The translations under genes were made by a program, and so were the position numbers. DNA of 56,342 nucleotides from Allomyces macrogynus ATCC 38327 (lineage: Eukaryota; Blastocladiomycota; Blastocladiomycetes; Blastocladiales; Blastocladiaceae): assembly GCA_000151295.1 (NCBI GenBank), contig GG745377.1, forward strand, positions 211,169 through 267,510. The letters run 5' to 3'. The notes beneath the pieces were generated by a model, which did not search any database, had not been told where the DNA came from, and saw only the letters and a list, made by a program, of their open reading frames with translations. Below, one piece after another: positions 42,257 through 53,963 of the stretch (the stretch's first letter is position 1; each line of letters starts with the position of its first letter).

Positions 42257-43329
42257 TCACAACACCAGCGCCATCGCGCCCGCAACTCCCGCGACCGTCA
42301 CGACCACCGCGCGCGCCGCGTCGGCCCTCCACGCGCTCACCGCGCCTGACCCGGTCTTGGCCGCCGCGTCCCCCGTCGCCGCCGCGCCTGCGCCGGCGGT
42401 CGGTGTCGGTGCCGCCGCACTCGTCGCGCTCGCACTTGCCGCGGCCACCTGTTTCGGGTCATTCAAATCCACCACGAGCTTGCCATACGCCTTGTGTTTT
42501 GTAAACTTGGCCCGGAACTCTGGGTGATCCAACCCCTTATTCGCGGCCACATCGATCGCCGCGTCCCCGGCGCCGTAGGCCACAATCAAGCTCACCGGTT
42601 TGCCCGTATCCAACTCGAGATCCCCGTCCTTATCCCCCGTACTCTTCATCCTTTGGTAGCTCGACACCCACCGTCCGGATGCCGCGTCCATCCCGCCCCG
42701 CACCGGCAGAGCGTCTTGTTTCGCGTCCACGGTCGGAGGCTTATGGTCCGGCACGCCCTTGCGGTCGGAGACGACAAACTTCCCGTCGTACATGTACCCC
42801 GCAACAATATCGGCGCCGTCCATTTTAGTGCCCAGACCGCACGCGAGCCACTTGGCGTCGGCGGGCGCGTCGATCGCGAACGTGACCACGGTGCCGTGGT
42901 CGATGAGCGTCACGCAAAACGTCGAGTCGGCGGTACATGCGCGCGCGCGTTTCGCGGTCGGGGTGTCAGGAGTCAGCGAAAACGTCGGGAGCGCGGTGAT
43001 GGGGGGCGGGGAGGTGCTGTTGGTCGGGGTCGTGGTGGAGTTTTTCGAGCCGCCCACGGAAATGGTGCCGTTGGCGGTGACGGTCCCGCCGCCGTTCGGG
43101 AGCGGCAGGTTGGTTGCGGAGATGGTGCCGGATTTGGCGGTGGGCGAGGGGGACGGGGCTGGGTTGTTTTGCGGGATCGCGAGCGCCGATGGGACTGGAG
43201 GGTGGTATGGCGGCGCAGTGAGCGGGCGAATCAAGGCGCGAATCTGGCACCGAGTGGGGAGCAAGACGGACCGGCGAGCAGCAGCGAGAGCAGGCAGGCG
43301 AGCGCGCCGAAGGATGGTGAAGCGACCAT
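42257..43329 (-). CDS. secreted, probably GPI-anchored DOMON-domain protein
   Basis: Two exons (43272-43329 and 42257-43194), phase 1, encode 331 residues. Splicing restores a clean signal peptide (GALACLLSLLLAVPSALA). A Pro/Ser/Thr-rich linker with several N-glycosylation sites precedes the DOMON-like region: VTFAIDAPADAKWLACGLG, MDGADIVAGYMYDG, and later RMKSTGDKDGDLELD with VSLIVAYG. DOMON domains bind haem or sugars and occur in extracellular electron-transfer proteins. The C-terminus is Ala-rich and ends in a hydrophobic tail (AVVVTVAGVAGAMALVL) typical of GPI anchoring. A TATA-like TTTATAAA is about 65 bases upstream, near 43394-43401. Haem-ligand residues cannot be assigned with confidence. 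Confidence 0.78.
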
Positions 43330-44170
43330 GGTGACGAACGAGCAGGGGACACGAGCAGAACGACGCTGAGCGAATGGTGGGCCCGTGCCGATATTTATAA
43401 ATGCAGCAACGAGGATGCGCGGACGTGATCAGCGCGCACGCGGCGCGTGCGAGTAGAGCGCTCATGGAGCGCAAGTGCCGGCATCCATGACTGGTCCATG
43501 AGCGCCGTCCATGAGCGCGAGGGCAAACTGAACCAACAGTGAGTAACGGAAGCCCGAGTGGGACGCCGGCGCAGCAAGATCGTCGGGGTTCATGATCATG
43601 AAGGTGTCGCAAGTTGCCCGTTGCGGTATCGGGGGCCCAAGCGGCGTTGGTGGGTGCTTGGTGTGCAAGGAGCGCCAAGGCGCGCGTGCGACCACCAACT
43701 TGCGCGCGTCTCGTCGGATCCGGTCGCGGTCAGGTCGTTGAGCGTTTCATGGTTGCTGAGCGTCGTTTGCGGAGAGTTGGCAGTTGGTTCTGGGATGGTG
43801 GTCGGCAGGAACAAGATGATGTTGCAGCAGTTCGTGGTTTGCACAGGCATGGATCACAGACAGATATGCGGGGGTGGCGAACCATGATCCAAATCATGAA
43901 CAGCCACCAACAGTGATACAGACGAATCATGAACCGCAGGTCTGACCAGGATGGCCGACGACAGATCTCCGCTCTTCTGCACGCCCTTGGTGTGGCGAAA
44001 GCGGCCATGATTGCCTCACTGATCTGTGATAACCGTTCAATGTTGCCTGCGACAAGGTCACCATGGAAATCACGGTGCAAAACGACGACTACAATCATAT
44101 TTTCGCCAAAACAAACTCGCTCCAATCGGACAGGCGCCTGCGCCCGGCCCTTCCTTATGCTCTCCACCCG
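43330..44170. other. 840-base intergenic region
   Basis: Promoter side of the DOMON gene plus 3' flank of the acidic secreted protein gene. No supported gene; AT-richer in the right half. Confidence 0.5.
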
Positions 44171-44728
44171 TTACTCGGCGTCGTCGTCCGCGTCGGCCGC
44201 GTCCATGAGCACAATGTTGCGCTCGTCGCCAGCCTCGACAGGCGCCGGCTCGCCCGAATCGTCAAAATCCACCGCGTCGTTCTCGTCGCCGTCTTTGGTC
44301 GGTACGACCTCCTCGGCCGCACTTTCACCATCTTCACCGCCATCCTCGACCACCGCATCGCGACGGAACAACACGTCCGCGTCATCCGCGTCCCCCGCGG
44401 CAACCTCGAGCACCTCGTCTTCGGCGGTCCAGTGCCGGCGGAACAAGTTGGCCACGCCGTCGGCCGGCTCTTCTTCCTCGCCAGTGGTCGGGTCGGTGCC
44501 GCCGTCTTGCGCGGCTTCGTTATCGACAACGGGCGCCGTGAACTCGCCGTCGGTCGTGGTCGTGCACGTGCCGGCCTCGGGATCGTCGTTGAGCGTGCAT
44601 GCGGGTAGGGCTTCGATTTGCGAATCTTGCGGGGTCGGCAGGGCGCGCGCGAGGAGCGTGGTCGCGAGAAGGAGCGCCAGGACGGCAAGGAGGAGCGTGC
44701 GGGTGAGCGAGGTGGCGCGGCGCGGCAT
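44171..44728 (-). CDS. acidic secreted protein with paired LFRR sites
   Basis: Single exon, 185 residues from the ATG at 44728. A strong signal peptide (LLLAVLALLLATTLLARA) is followed by a very acidic chain rich in Asp, Glu, Ala and Val, with two cysteines near residues 50-60. Two LFRR motifs (NLFRRHW and VLFRRDA) interrupt the acidic background about 30 residues apart and look like dibasic processing sites for a Kex2-type protease. A TATATAAA-like box lies near 44798-44805 on this strand. No family recognised. It could be a precursor that releases acidic peptides, or a wall-associated acidic protein. Confidence 0.7.
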   Translation of the reverse strand: MPRRATSLTRTLLLAVLALLLATTLLARALPTPQDSQIEALPACTLNDDPEAGTCTTTTDGEFTAPVVDNEAAQDGGTDPTTGEEEEPADGVANLFRRHWTAEDEVLEVAAGDADDADVLFRRDAVVEDGGEDGESAAEEVVPTKDGDENDAVDFDDSGEPAPVEAGDERNIVLMDAADADDDAE

Positions 44729-45199
44729 GGTGGGACGGTGGGGAGGTTGGCGTGTGGTTGGTTGAAGGTGCAGGAGCATCGGCGCGGCGGAGTGCGGTTT
44801 ATATATTTTTGGTCGCGGGTGCCGTGGATCGATTGGATTCAGTTGAGGAAGAGCCGGGGTCGTTTGCGCTCGCGGTCGGGGTATGGATCAAGGCCCATGA
44901 CGGTGCGTGCAGGACGCACGGGTCGCGATCATGGTCGGTGCTCATGCTCATGAGCCGAGGGGGGATGCGATCATGACTTGGTGCGCGCCTTGGCAAGAGG
45001 CGCGACAAAGGAGAAGTGCTGTCGCGAGGTGCGGGACGTCTCTCATCTAACAGCTTGCAAATCACGGTTAGAGCACGTGGGCGCGAAACCAACCACTGAA
45101 GCCTACGCCACCATCGTTGGCCAACAGCGACGCCAACGACCTCGCGACCTCGCGCGTTCTCTCGATTATCCCAGTCTTTGCACTTGCAACACCACCACC
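44729..45199. other. divergent intergenic region
   Basis: Contains the TATA box of the acidic protein gene; no gene otherwise. Confidence 0.5.
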
Positions 45200-46565
45200 A
45201 TGGTCCAGCGCTTCAACATCACCGGTATTGTCGAGCCCGCCCACGCCGTCCGCCGCGTCGAGTGAGAGCCAGCTGCTGAAGGAGCAGCTCTTCGCCGATC
45301 CCGCATTCTGGACTCGGCAGACTGCAACGCCGTCGCGTCCTTCCTCAGCTCACCTGCAAGGCTCCGCCCATGTATTCTAGCCATTGACGGCGATTTTGGC
45401 GACGTCGACGCCGTGCGGCTCTACCGCATCGATCTCGACAAGGGTCGGTACCGCCCCGACGTTGCACTCTGTCCTCGCCTGCCTTGCTCGTCCTGACGTT
45501 GCCCCATCAACAATATCCCAGAAACGTTGACGCTCACGCAAACTGTACCCAAGACCGACGGCGCCAACTTTGCCAGCGACTTTGACACGGCCCTCACCGC
45601 CGTCTCTGTCCCCGACGACCACCCTGTCTTCTTCTTGATCCAAACCGACACGCGCAACGAGTTCATCCTGCTCAACTACGTGCCCGACGCGTCGCCCGTC
45701 TCGCTCAAAATGCAGGCCGCGCTCGCGCAACCCACCGTCAAGCACCTGCTCGCGCGTTTTTCCGTGATTGACGCTTTGCATATCACGACGCGCGAGGAGC
45801 TCAGCTATGCCGGGTACGAGGCGCACGTGCGCAGCAAGTCGGCGAATGCCATGTCGGCCGACGAATTGCGGCTGCAGGAACTGGACCGTGCGGTCGCCGC
45901 GGAAATGCCGCGCGCGCTGCCGGGCATGGCCGCGCCGGACCGCAAATTCACCGGGTCGGTCGCGTCACTCGTGCCGATGGAGGACGACGTGCGGCCGGCG
46001 ATCGATGCGTTGGCGGCAGGCGACGCGCGGCATGTGATTTTGGTCCGTTTATGGATCTTGGCGACGCGAGCACGCGGGAATGCTCACCACGCGACGTCCG
46101 TAGGGCACGAACAACGAACTCGTCTCGCACGTTGCGACGGTCGCGGCCGACGACACGACCAAACTCGCAGAACTCGTGCCCGGGTCATCGCCGAGCTACA
46201 CGATCACGCGGTACCTGGTCGGCGGCGGCGCGCAGCCCAAGTACGAGTTTGTCTACTGCTGTCCCGACGGGTCGCGCGTCAAGGACCGCATGGTCACGTC
46301 GATGATGAAGCGCGCGCTCGTGCACTACCTTAAAAACGAAGTGCACCTCGACGTCGTGCACGCGCACGAGATTTCGGACCTCGACGACTTTGCTGACCTG
46401 GAAGCCGATTGGACGCATGCGGCTGAAGCAGCGGCGACGGAACAGGAGGGGGAGGGTGACGCGCAGTTGGCAGCGGCCGGGTCGAGCCACGCGGCGAATA
46501 CTTTCAAGAAGCCGCGTCGCCCGGGACGGCCGGGGGCCACGCGCGTGCTGCCGCACCCGGAGTAG
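45200..46565 (+). CDS. TWF1: twinfilin-like actin-binding protein (two ADF-H domains)
   Basis: Certain exons are 45381-45443, 45522-46042 and 46104-46565. They give a first ADF-H domain (AVRLYRIDLDKETLTLTQTV, FLIQTDTRNEFILLNYVPDA, KMQAALAQPTVKHLL), the linker, then a second ADF-H domain (YTITRYLVGGGAQPKYEFVY, RMVTSMMKRALVHYL), and the basic twinfilin tail KKPRRPGRPGATRVL. Twinfilin sequesters actin monomers and caps barbed ends in the cytoplasm. The 5' exon is unresolved: ATG at 45200 with a GTATTG donor at 45225 is phase-compatible and gives MVQRFNIT, but a nearby frame (SESQLLKEQLFA) looks more like the missing ADF-H helix and has no ATG or matching phase. A small indel or an unseen exon is possible. 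Confidence 0.82.
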
Positions 46566-47164
46566 AGGAAGGGTGGAGAAGGTCAAGGATGGTCGTGCGG
46601 TTTGTATTTATTTTGCGCTGATGCTGCTGCCGCGCGGGCGAGCGGGCAATGTGCAGTACTTGTTTGAGCAGCGGCAGTTGGGTTGCTGCCGTCGCGCTCG
46701 TGGGGCCTTCGCGCCCCTTTCTCTCGCGCGACGTCGCACAGACAACATAAACGAGAACGAGAGCAAAGATAACATCTCGCGGCCAGCGTCCAGGCGAACA
46801 GCGTTGAGTGGGTCCACGGGCAAGCCATTTTGTTTGCTCGCCAAGCCAGGCGCCATTCGGCACGTTGTTCGTTTGATAAAAAACCCACGTTGGCCGGCCA
46901 ACGTCAGCTCCGACGCCGCCGACTTCACCTTTGCACTTTTGCTCGAAAGACGCCGCTCGAATCACAATCTCTCGAAACGACAACTAACACCATCATCAGC
47001 AACTTGCTGCACTTTAAATATTCCTGCTTCGCTGCACGCCCCCTGCGCCGCTGTGTCTTGGTCTGGATCGCGCGCGAGTATAAGTAGTCGACACGCGCCC
47101 CCCGACCTGGACGCGATCGATTCTCTCTCTCCAACAGCATCAGCAACTATCCAACCAACCGACC
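46566..47164. promoter_or_regulatory. PGM2 upstream region with TATA box
   Basis: TATAAG at 47079-47084, about 80 bases before the ATG. No other gene or RNA supported. Confidence 0.5.
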
Positions 47165-49212
47165 ATGGCCGTCAGCGACGAGATCCAGCAGCTCGCCAAG
47201 GAGTGGTTGCGGCTCGACCGCGTACGTGTGCCCGTGCTGCGACGCGACCGTCACGATTGCCCGTCGACGCGTCCCAGCTCACCACGCGCCCCCCATGCAC
47301 CAAAAACTAGAACCCGGCCACGCGGCAAGAAATCACCGACCTGCTCGCGTCCGGCGACGAGGCCGACCTGCGCAAGCGCCTCGGCTCGCGCATCGAGTTT
47401 GGCACGGCCGGTCTGCGCGCGCGCATGGAAGCCGGATTCTCGCGCATGAACGACCTGACAGTCATCCAGGCGACGCAGGGGCTCGTCGCGTACCTGCTCG
47501 CGCAGCACGGCGGCGACCCAACGGGCCTGTCGGTCGTTCTGGGCCACGACCACCGCGCGTTCGGGTCGCTCTCGTCCGCTCGGTTCACGCGCTTGACGGC
47601 GGCCGTGTTTTTGCACAAGGGGATCAAGGTCTACTACTACCGTCACCTCGTCCACACGCCCATGGTCCCGTTCGGTGTCAAGGCCCTCGGCGCGACGTGC
47701 GGGATCATGATGACGGCGTCGCATAACCCCAAGGCCGATAATGGTTACAAGCTCTACTGGAACAACGGGTGCCAGATCATTCCGCCGGTCGATGCGGGCA
47801 TTGCCGCGGCGATTCTCGACAACTTGGAGCCGTGGGTCTGGGACGACACGTTGGTCGAGTCGCTTTTGGCCACGCCGGGCAACGAGCACAAGGTCGAGGA
47901 CCCGACCGCGCGCATGGTCCAGGGCTACATGGCGACGGTCCGCGACTTGGACGCGCTTGTTTCGATGCGCGACCGCAACCGGCGCGTGCCCGCACTGCGG
48001 ATTTGCTATACGGCGATGCACGGTGTCGGCCTGCCGTTTATTCGTCGCGCGTTTGACGTTGCGGGCCTGCCGCCGTTTTTCTTGACGCCCGAGCAGGTGC
48101 ACCCGGACCCGGATTTCCCGACGGTCGCGTTCCCGAACCCCGAGGAGGGCAAAGGCGCGCTCGAGCTGGCGTGCCGTGCGGCCGACCTGCACCAGTGCCG
48201 CGTGATCCTGGCCAACGACCCGGACGCCGACCGGTTGGCCGTCGCGGAAAAGCAGATTCCGCGCGACGGTTCCGCGCCATTCTGGCACATTTTCTCGGGC
48301 AACCAGATTGGGATCATGCTGGCCGCGTATGTCATGGACGGGTACCGGCGCAAGTACGGCGCATCGACCAAGCTCGGGTGTTTGACGACGACCGTGTCGT
48401 CAATGATGATCAAGCAAATGGCGCACGACGAAGGCGTCGAGTTTGAAGAGACGTTGACCGGGTTCAAGTGGCTCGGGAACCGCGCGATCGCCATGGAGCA
48501 GGAAGGGCGGGCGGACAAGGTGTTTTTCGCGTTTGAGCAGGCGATTGGATTCATGTGCGGTGACGCGGTCCGCGACAAGGACGGCGTCTCGGCGGGCGTG
48601 TGTGTTGCCGAACTGGCCCACTGGCTCGCGGGCCACCCGGACGAGGCGCACCCGCATACGCTCGTCGAGTTCTTGCAGAGCTTGTATGTCAAGTACGGGT
48701 TCTTTGCGTCGAACGACGGGTACGTGATTGAGCCGGACCCGAAGCGCGTCGACGCCATGTTTGTCAAGATTCGCCCGCAGAGCGTCTACTCGGCCGACTT
48801 GGACGCGATTGCTGCCGGGAACGCGCCGGAGCCAGAGTACCCGACCCATCTCGGCGACTTTGCCGTGCGCACCGTGCGTGACGTGACGGTCGGGTACGAC
48901 TCGACGACCACGTCCCGCCGGCCCGTGCTGCCGACGATGCCGGGCGCGCACATGCTCACGTTCACGTTTGATGTGCCGGCGGCGGCGTGGGCCGACGCGG
49001 CGCACCCACACGTCGCGCTGATGCCGTGCTCGATGACGCTGCGCACGTCCGGGACGGAACCCAAGGTCAAGTACTACACGGAGCTGGCGGCACGGTGGAC
49101 GGGGCCCGCAGACGTGCCGAATGTCGATAAGATTAAGGCGATGCAGGCGGCGGCGGAGGCGGCGTTGGCCGAGCTGGTCAAGTTGACCAAGGAGCAGTGG
49201 CTTGTCGTGTAA
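47165..49212 (+). CDS. PGM2: phosphoglucomutase-2 / phosphopentomutase-type alpha-D-phosphohexomutase
   Basis: Two exons (47165-47221 and 47311-49212), phase 0, encode 652 residues. Landmarks in order: FGTAGLRARMEAGFSRMNDL; the active-site phosphoserine loop MMTASHNPKADNGYKLYW; metal-binding NDPDADRLAVAE; the sugar-binding TGFKWLGNRAI and CGDAVRDKDGVSAG; and the phosphate-binding RTSGTEPKVKYY near the C-terminus. This is the PGM2/PGM2L1 branch, which interconverts ribose-1- and ribose-5-phosphate and also glucose phosphates, linking nucleoside salvage to the pentose phosphate pathway. Cytosolic; no targeting signal. The split after residue 19 uses GTACGT and a CTAG acceptor. Confidence 0.95.
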
Positions 49213-49805
49213 ATGCGGGTCCGGCGCGGGCCCGGTGGGTGGATGAGGAGGAGATCAGGAGCTTACTACATATTTTTCCTTGCTCATGTCTTCATGGCCA
49301 ATGGTCATGGTGGCCGTGCATGGATTCCTTCAGCAGGTTTGGTCGCGGCAGGACAGGCAGCGCGCACCCGCAGAAGCATCTGAAAAAGGGCAGGGCGGCA
49401 AACGTCTGCTCAGGGAGCGCCACGTGTGGCCATGACCGAGCCGTGGCCCACATGGAAAAGTCGCCCTGCCAAAGCATCCACCACCGTTTCCTGGCTCGTT
49501 GCCGACGGCCTGTCCACTTCCTCCAGCGCGCCGTAGCTGCTCAAGAACCACCAGCACCCGCACGACCGCGAGCACGCGCGCGCTCCCGCACCAGTGGTTT
49601 TGGTGACAGCGATCTCCGCTCTTCGTTGCCATCCGCAGCAGCAGCAGCAACCAGCAATACAAGTACTCGCACCAAGTTATTCGACCACCAACGACGCCGC
49701 AAGTACCGGCTCTCGCTCGCCTGTCCTCCTATTCAGCACCGTCCAGTCGGCCAGTCGGCCTCGTCGCGCACGTTCTCCACCCGACCACGACCCGTAAAGC
49801 GATCC
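49213..49805. other. intergenic, NAD kinase upstream region
   Basis: An in-frame extension of NAD kinase is open through here but begins without an ATG and has no domain; treated as 5' flank. Confidence 0.5.
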
Positions 49806-52126
49806 ATGATGCGCAGTACCGAGCTCGCAGCCGAAGTCGCACCCGGCCCCGACCCGCTCAGCGTGTCGACGGCGCCATGTGCCCCACCACGTCGCGCATC
49901 GAACGCGAGCGACAGTTCACGCCCGCCGACGCCCACGTATAAGCTGGCCGAGACGGCCGTGGGCGTGCGCGAAGTCGCGCGCAACCTCGGTAAGCACGTT
50001 GCTCGCCCTCTCCTCCGTCAACGGCCGCTTACTCGGCACTCACTCAGAACTCCGCGTCCACTAGGCCGCGCGCGCGTGCGCTGTGACGTGCCTAAAACCG
50101 TAATGATCGTCGCCAAGATCCAAGACGCGCGCTTGGTCGCACTGACGCGGGAAATCACCGTTTGGCTGATCGACCACGTGCGCACGGCCGACGGTACCCC
50201 GCTGACCGTCTACGTCGACGAGCAAATCCGAAGCCACCCGAAATTCGACTACGCCAGTCTCGCCGGGTACCCAATCGAGTTCTGGACGCCCGCCTTGTGC
50301 GCATCCGACCCAGACCGGATCGACCTGGTGATCACTCTCGGCGGCGACGGCACGGTCCTCTACACGTCGTGGCTGTTCCAGCACGTGGTCCCGCCCGTGA
50401 TCCCGTTCCATCTCGGGTCGCTCGGGTTCCTGACGGTGTTTGATTTCACCAAGTACAAGGCGCTGCTGCGGCAGGTGTTTACGCATGGAGTCAGGGTGAA
50501 CCTGAGGATGCGGTTCTCGTGCACCGTGTTTCGCGCGCGCGACAAGAATGGCGGGTTGGTCGCTGGGTCGCTTGCGCGGCGGCGCGCCAAGTCGCTGGAT
50601 ATGATGGCGAAACAGCAAGGTGGGGCCGCTGCGGCGGCGGCAGCCGCTGCGGCAGCGGCATTGGCGGCGGAACCGTCGGTCGCGGCGACGGCGGCAGCGG
50701 TCAAGTGTGCGACGACGGTCGCGGCCAAAAGTCGTGCCGCCGCAGACGCGGCAGCAGCAGCACTCGCCCTGCCACCACCGCCGGTACCCGCCGACGATAC
50801 CGCGGGTGTACACGACCGGTACCCGACGGTCGAGTCGATGACGGGTGGAGCTCCCGGCTCGGGCATGGCGACGCCGCGGACCGAGACCATGTTCACGCAC
50901 CACGGCGTGCGAATCACGACGGAGACGTTCCAGGTGCTCAACGAGCTGGTCGTCGACCGCGGACCGTCGGCGTACATGTCGCAGCTGGAACTGTTTGGCG
51001 ATGAGCGGCACTTGACGACGGTGCAGGCGGATGGGCTGGTTGTGTCGACGCCTACGGGTTCGACGGCGTATTCGGTACGTTTGGTCGACACGCTTGGGTG
51101 GGTTAGCGAGTGGAGACTGACGAGATCCGTGATGGAATAGCTTTCGGCCGGCGGCAGTATCGTGCACCCGGAAGTCTCTGCATTGCTCGTGACGCCCATT
51201 TGCCCGCACACGCTCTCGTTCCGCCCAATGCTCCTGCCGGACTCGATGGAACTGAAAGTGTGCGTGCCGCCGTCGTCGCGCAACACGGCCTGGGTACGTT
51301 CTTCCCGTTTCCTGCCACGCTCGCCTCCATGATCCACAACTCACTTTCGATTTCCTCCACCCCGTAACAGGCCTCGTTCGACGGCCGCCACCGGATCGAA
51401 CTGAAACAAGGCGACTTTGTCTCGATCACCGCGTCCAAGTACCCCTTCCCGACGATCTGCCTGCATGACCAGTCGTCTGACTGGTTCAACTCGCTCGCGC
51501 GGTGCCTGCGGTGGAACGAGCGGCAGCGGCAAAAGGCCTTCACCGATAACGCATTTGGGTTCCCCGAGGACGACGAGGACGACGAAGATCAAGTCTACGA
51601 TGATGACGAGGATAGAGAACCGTACGCGCGCCGCCACCGCGCCACGAGTAACGAGGATGTTGAGGATCTCGTCGGTGCCAGGGCGCAGTGGCGCCGCGAC
51701 CGGTCGACGAGTCCCGCCGGGTCGCGCACGCGCATGTCGGCCCCCGCCGTTGTCGATGACGATGACGAGGACGATGGCGAGTCGCGCACGTCAAGTTTGT
51801 CCCGGCACCTCGCGCACGCGGCGAGCGTGGCCGCACGCCGCGCGTCAGCCGCATCGACCCCTGCTGCTGCTACGACGCCTGTGTCCGGATCGACGCCGAC
51901 GCTAGCGACACCGGCACCGCACCGCGTCTCGGCGCCCGAGACCGAGTCGGACGAGTTGAATGTCGTCGACGAGGAGGGTAATATGCACGCCGGGCGCGCG
52001 TGGAACGTGGCGGATTTCATGGGTCGGGCGGCCACGACGGCGAGTCCGCGGCGTGGCGGGACGCCTAATGGGACCCCGACGCTGGGGAGTATGGGGACGG
52101 TCCGTGCGGCGTCGCCCAAGTTATAG
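49806..52126 (+). CDS. NADK: NAD+ kinase with poly-alanine insert and long acidic tail
   Basis: Four exons (49806-49989, 50065-51074, 51141-51293, 51371-52126) encode 700 residues. Core motifs: [14 protein letters not shown], the catalytic [62 protein letters not shown], and [20 protein letters not shown] with HTLSFRP. The enzyme phosphorylates NAD to NADP in the cytosol. Between strand [12 protein letters not shown] and [12 protein letters not shown] there is an insert of roughly 100 residues containing a 12-alanine run and more Ala/Pro blocks. The last 170 residues are disordered, with [16 protein letters not shown] and Ser/Pro stretches, possibly regulatory. The start is the first of two ATGs. 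Confidence 0.93.
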
Positions 52127-52533
52127 CTCGTGGAGGCATCGGCACCGGGCTCAGGCGCGGTTGCGAGTGGGCCGGGCGGCGTGGTGGTGGTGCGCCAGCA
52201 GGGACACGGTGGTAGGATCGGGTTGGCGGCTGCCATGGGGCGCGTGAACGCCCGGGGCGCCCGCATGGCCGTGAATGAAGGAGAAGCGGGGGCAAGGGTG
52301 AGAGTGAGGGGGTGGAAAGCGAGATATTGTCCGTTGGCTGCCTGTGACGATACATATTCAATAGCACGCGCGTCATTGTTGGGATTAAATGCAACGGGGA
52401 CAACTTAAAATTATGTACTGGGTGCGAAAAAACCGACAAGACAAGCCCAAAATCCCCCAACTCGTTCCTTCCTTCAACCAACGCAATGGCATCGCGCTCC
52501 CTCGCGTTCCAAACGTATCAAGCAGAGTGCAAC
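52127..52533. other. convergent 3' spacer between NADK and SmB
   Basis: About 400 bases with AT-rich polyadenylation-like patches near 52350-52420; no gene. Confidence 0.55.
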
Positions 52534-53370
52534 TTATTGCGGCGGACGTGGCGGCGCAAACCCTGGCGGCGCCGGGAACCCAGGCGGCGGGCGGAACCCG
52601 GGCGGCATGACGGGCGGCATTCCCGGGCGCGGCGGCATGCCCATGGGCGGCATACCAGGCATCCCGGGCGGCGGCGGCGGGAGGGGCATGCCCGGGCTAC
52701 AAGGTGTGCAATAGGAAACAGTGAGCAATCTGGTCGCGTCGCGTGCGAAGAGCAATAAAGTACGGACCGCCAGCCGGCAGGCATCGGCGGCATCGGCGGC
52801 CGCGGCATACCGGGCGGCATCGGCGGCATCCCCATCGGTGGCGGCATCGGCATTCCCGGCCCGCCCATCCGGCCAGGCCCTACGAGCCCAGGCGCAGGCA
52901 CCGCGGGTGCGGCCGCGGCCACGGGCATCCCGCGCCCCGCCGGCCGACCCACACCGGGTCCGGGCGGCGGCGGAATGATCAGGCCCGCCGACTTTTTCGC
53001 GGCCTCCTTGGTAGACGGCGGTGGGGCCTCGATCGTGAAGTTGACAATGGTCTCGCCGCGGAGGACGAGCAGGCCGAGCGTGCGTTTCTCTTCGCGCTCG
53101 CGGCGCTCGCCGTCGGCCGACTTGACGGTGACGCGGCGGAACTCTTGCGTGTCGGCGAGCACCAGGTTCATGTGCCGGTCAAAGGCCAGCATTTGGCCGA
53201 CCATGACGCGGCCGTCGGAGATGGTCACGCGCAGTCGGTAGTTGAGCAGCGACAGCATCTTGCTGTTCTTTTCCTGGAAGAGGGCGCGGTGGAAAAACGG
53301 GCGGGCGTTAACGACGTGGGTCTGGCGAGTATAGCGGGATGCAGAGCACGTGGGCGGGATAGAATACCAT
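52534..53370 (-). CDS. SMB1: core spliceosomal protein SmB/B'
   Basis: Three exons (53368-53370, 52768-53273, 52534-52696) encode 223 residues. The first exon is ATG alone, followed by GTATTC; it joins GAA AAG in phase 0 to give MEKNSKML, matching the SmB N-terminus. Sm1 and Sm2 motifs follow: YRLRVTISDGRVMVGQMLAF, DRHMNLVLADTQEFRRV, EEKRTLGLLVLRGETIVNF. The C-terminus is a Pro/Met/Gly-rich tail with repeated PPGMP and a VGRPAGRGMP segment, as in animal SmB. SmB is part of the heptameric Sm ring on U1, U2, U4 and U5 snRNA. The last intron (GTCCGT donor) splits the tail; retention would add a different short end. Confidence 0.92.
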
Positions 53371-53963
53371 TTTGGCGACTTGGTTGCGGCGCGAATCCGC
53401 GAGTCGTTCGTCGTCGTCAAAAGTTCAATGAGGCCCGTTTCCGAGAAAGGTTGTTCGCGACGTGGGCGGAAGCGACGCGTATCGATTTGTCGGCGCGGCG
53501 CTTGCTGATCGCAGTGCGGGCAGTCGCAGCAGTTGGTCCAAGGCGGGTGGTCGCGTCGTCCTCGTCGTTTTCGTCGTCGTCGCGCACCGTTCGTCGTCGT
53601 CGTCGCGGCGGTGGGCAAGTCGAGCGGCCGTGATCGGCGTCACGTGCGGCGGCATGACCGCTCACCGTCGGCCCACTGCCGCGCTCTGCTCCACCGTCGC
53701 GATCAAGAACCTGATCCACGAGCAACGATCCAATTATGACCACTTGGCTCAACGCGCTGCAATGTTCTGATCTTTCCCTGCGCCATGCGATACTGGTGGA
53801 CTTGGTTGCGCTCGCGCCATTGTGACTTGAGCCCCTGATTGTCGACCTGGACCAGTTTCGCGCTCCTCGGCTCAAGCATTATCAATAGCCAAGTTTTTTT
53901 CGACAAGCACCGCTCTCCCAAGCTTCTACTCTTGCGCAGCATGCGCCTCTGCGTCCAGCTCGC
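53371..53963. other. intergenic with CGT/GTC trinucleotide repeats
   Basis: Bases 53560-53615 on the plus strand are imperfect TCG/CGT repeats. No gene supported. Confidence 0.55.

Noticed and set aside
50061..51344. Minus-strand 427-codon frame across NAD kinase
   Set aside because: Antisense to conserved NAD kinase motifs; Arg-rich without homology.
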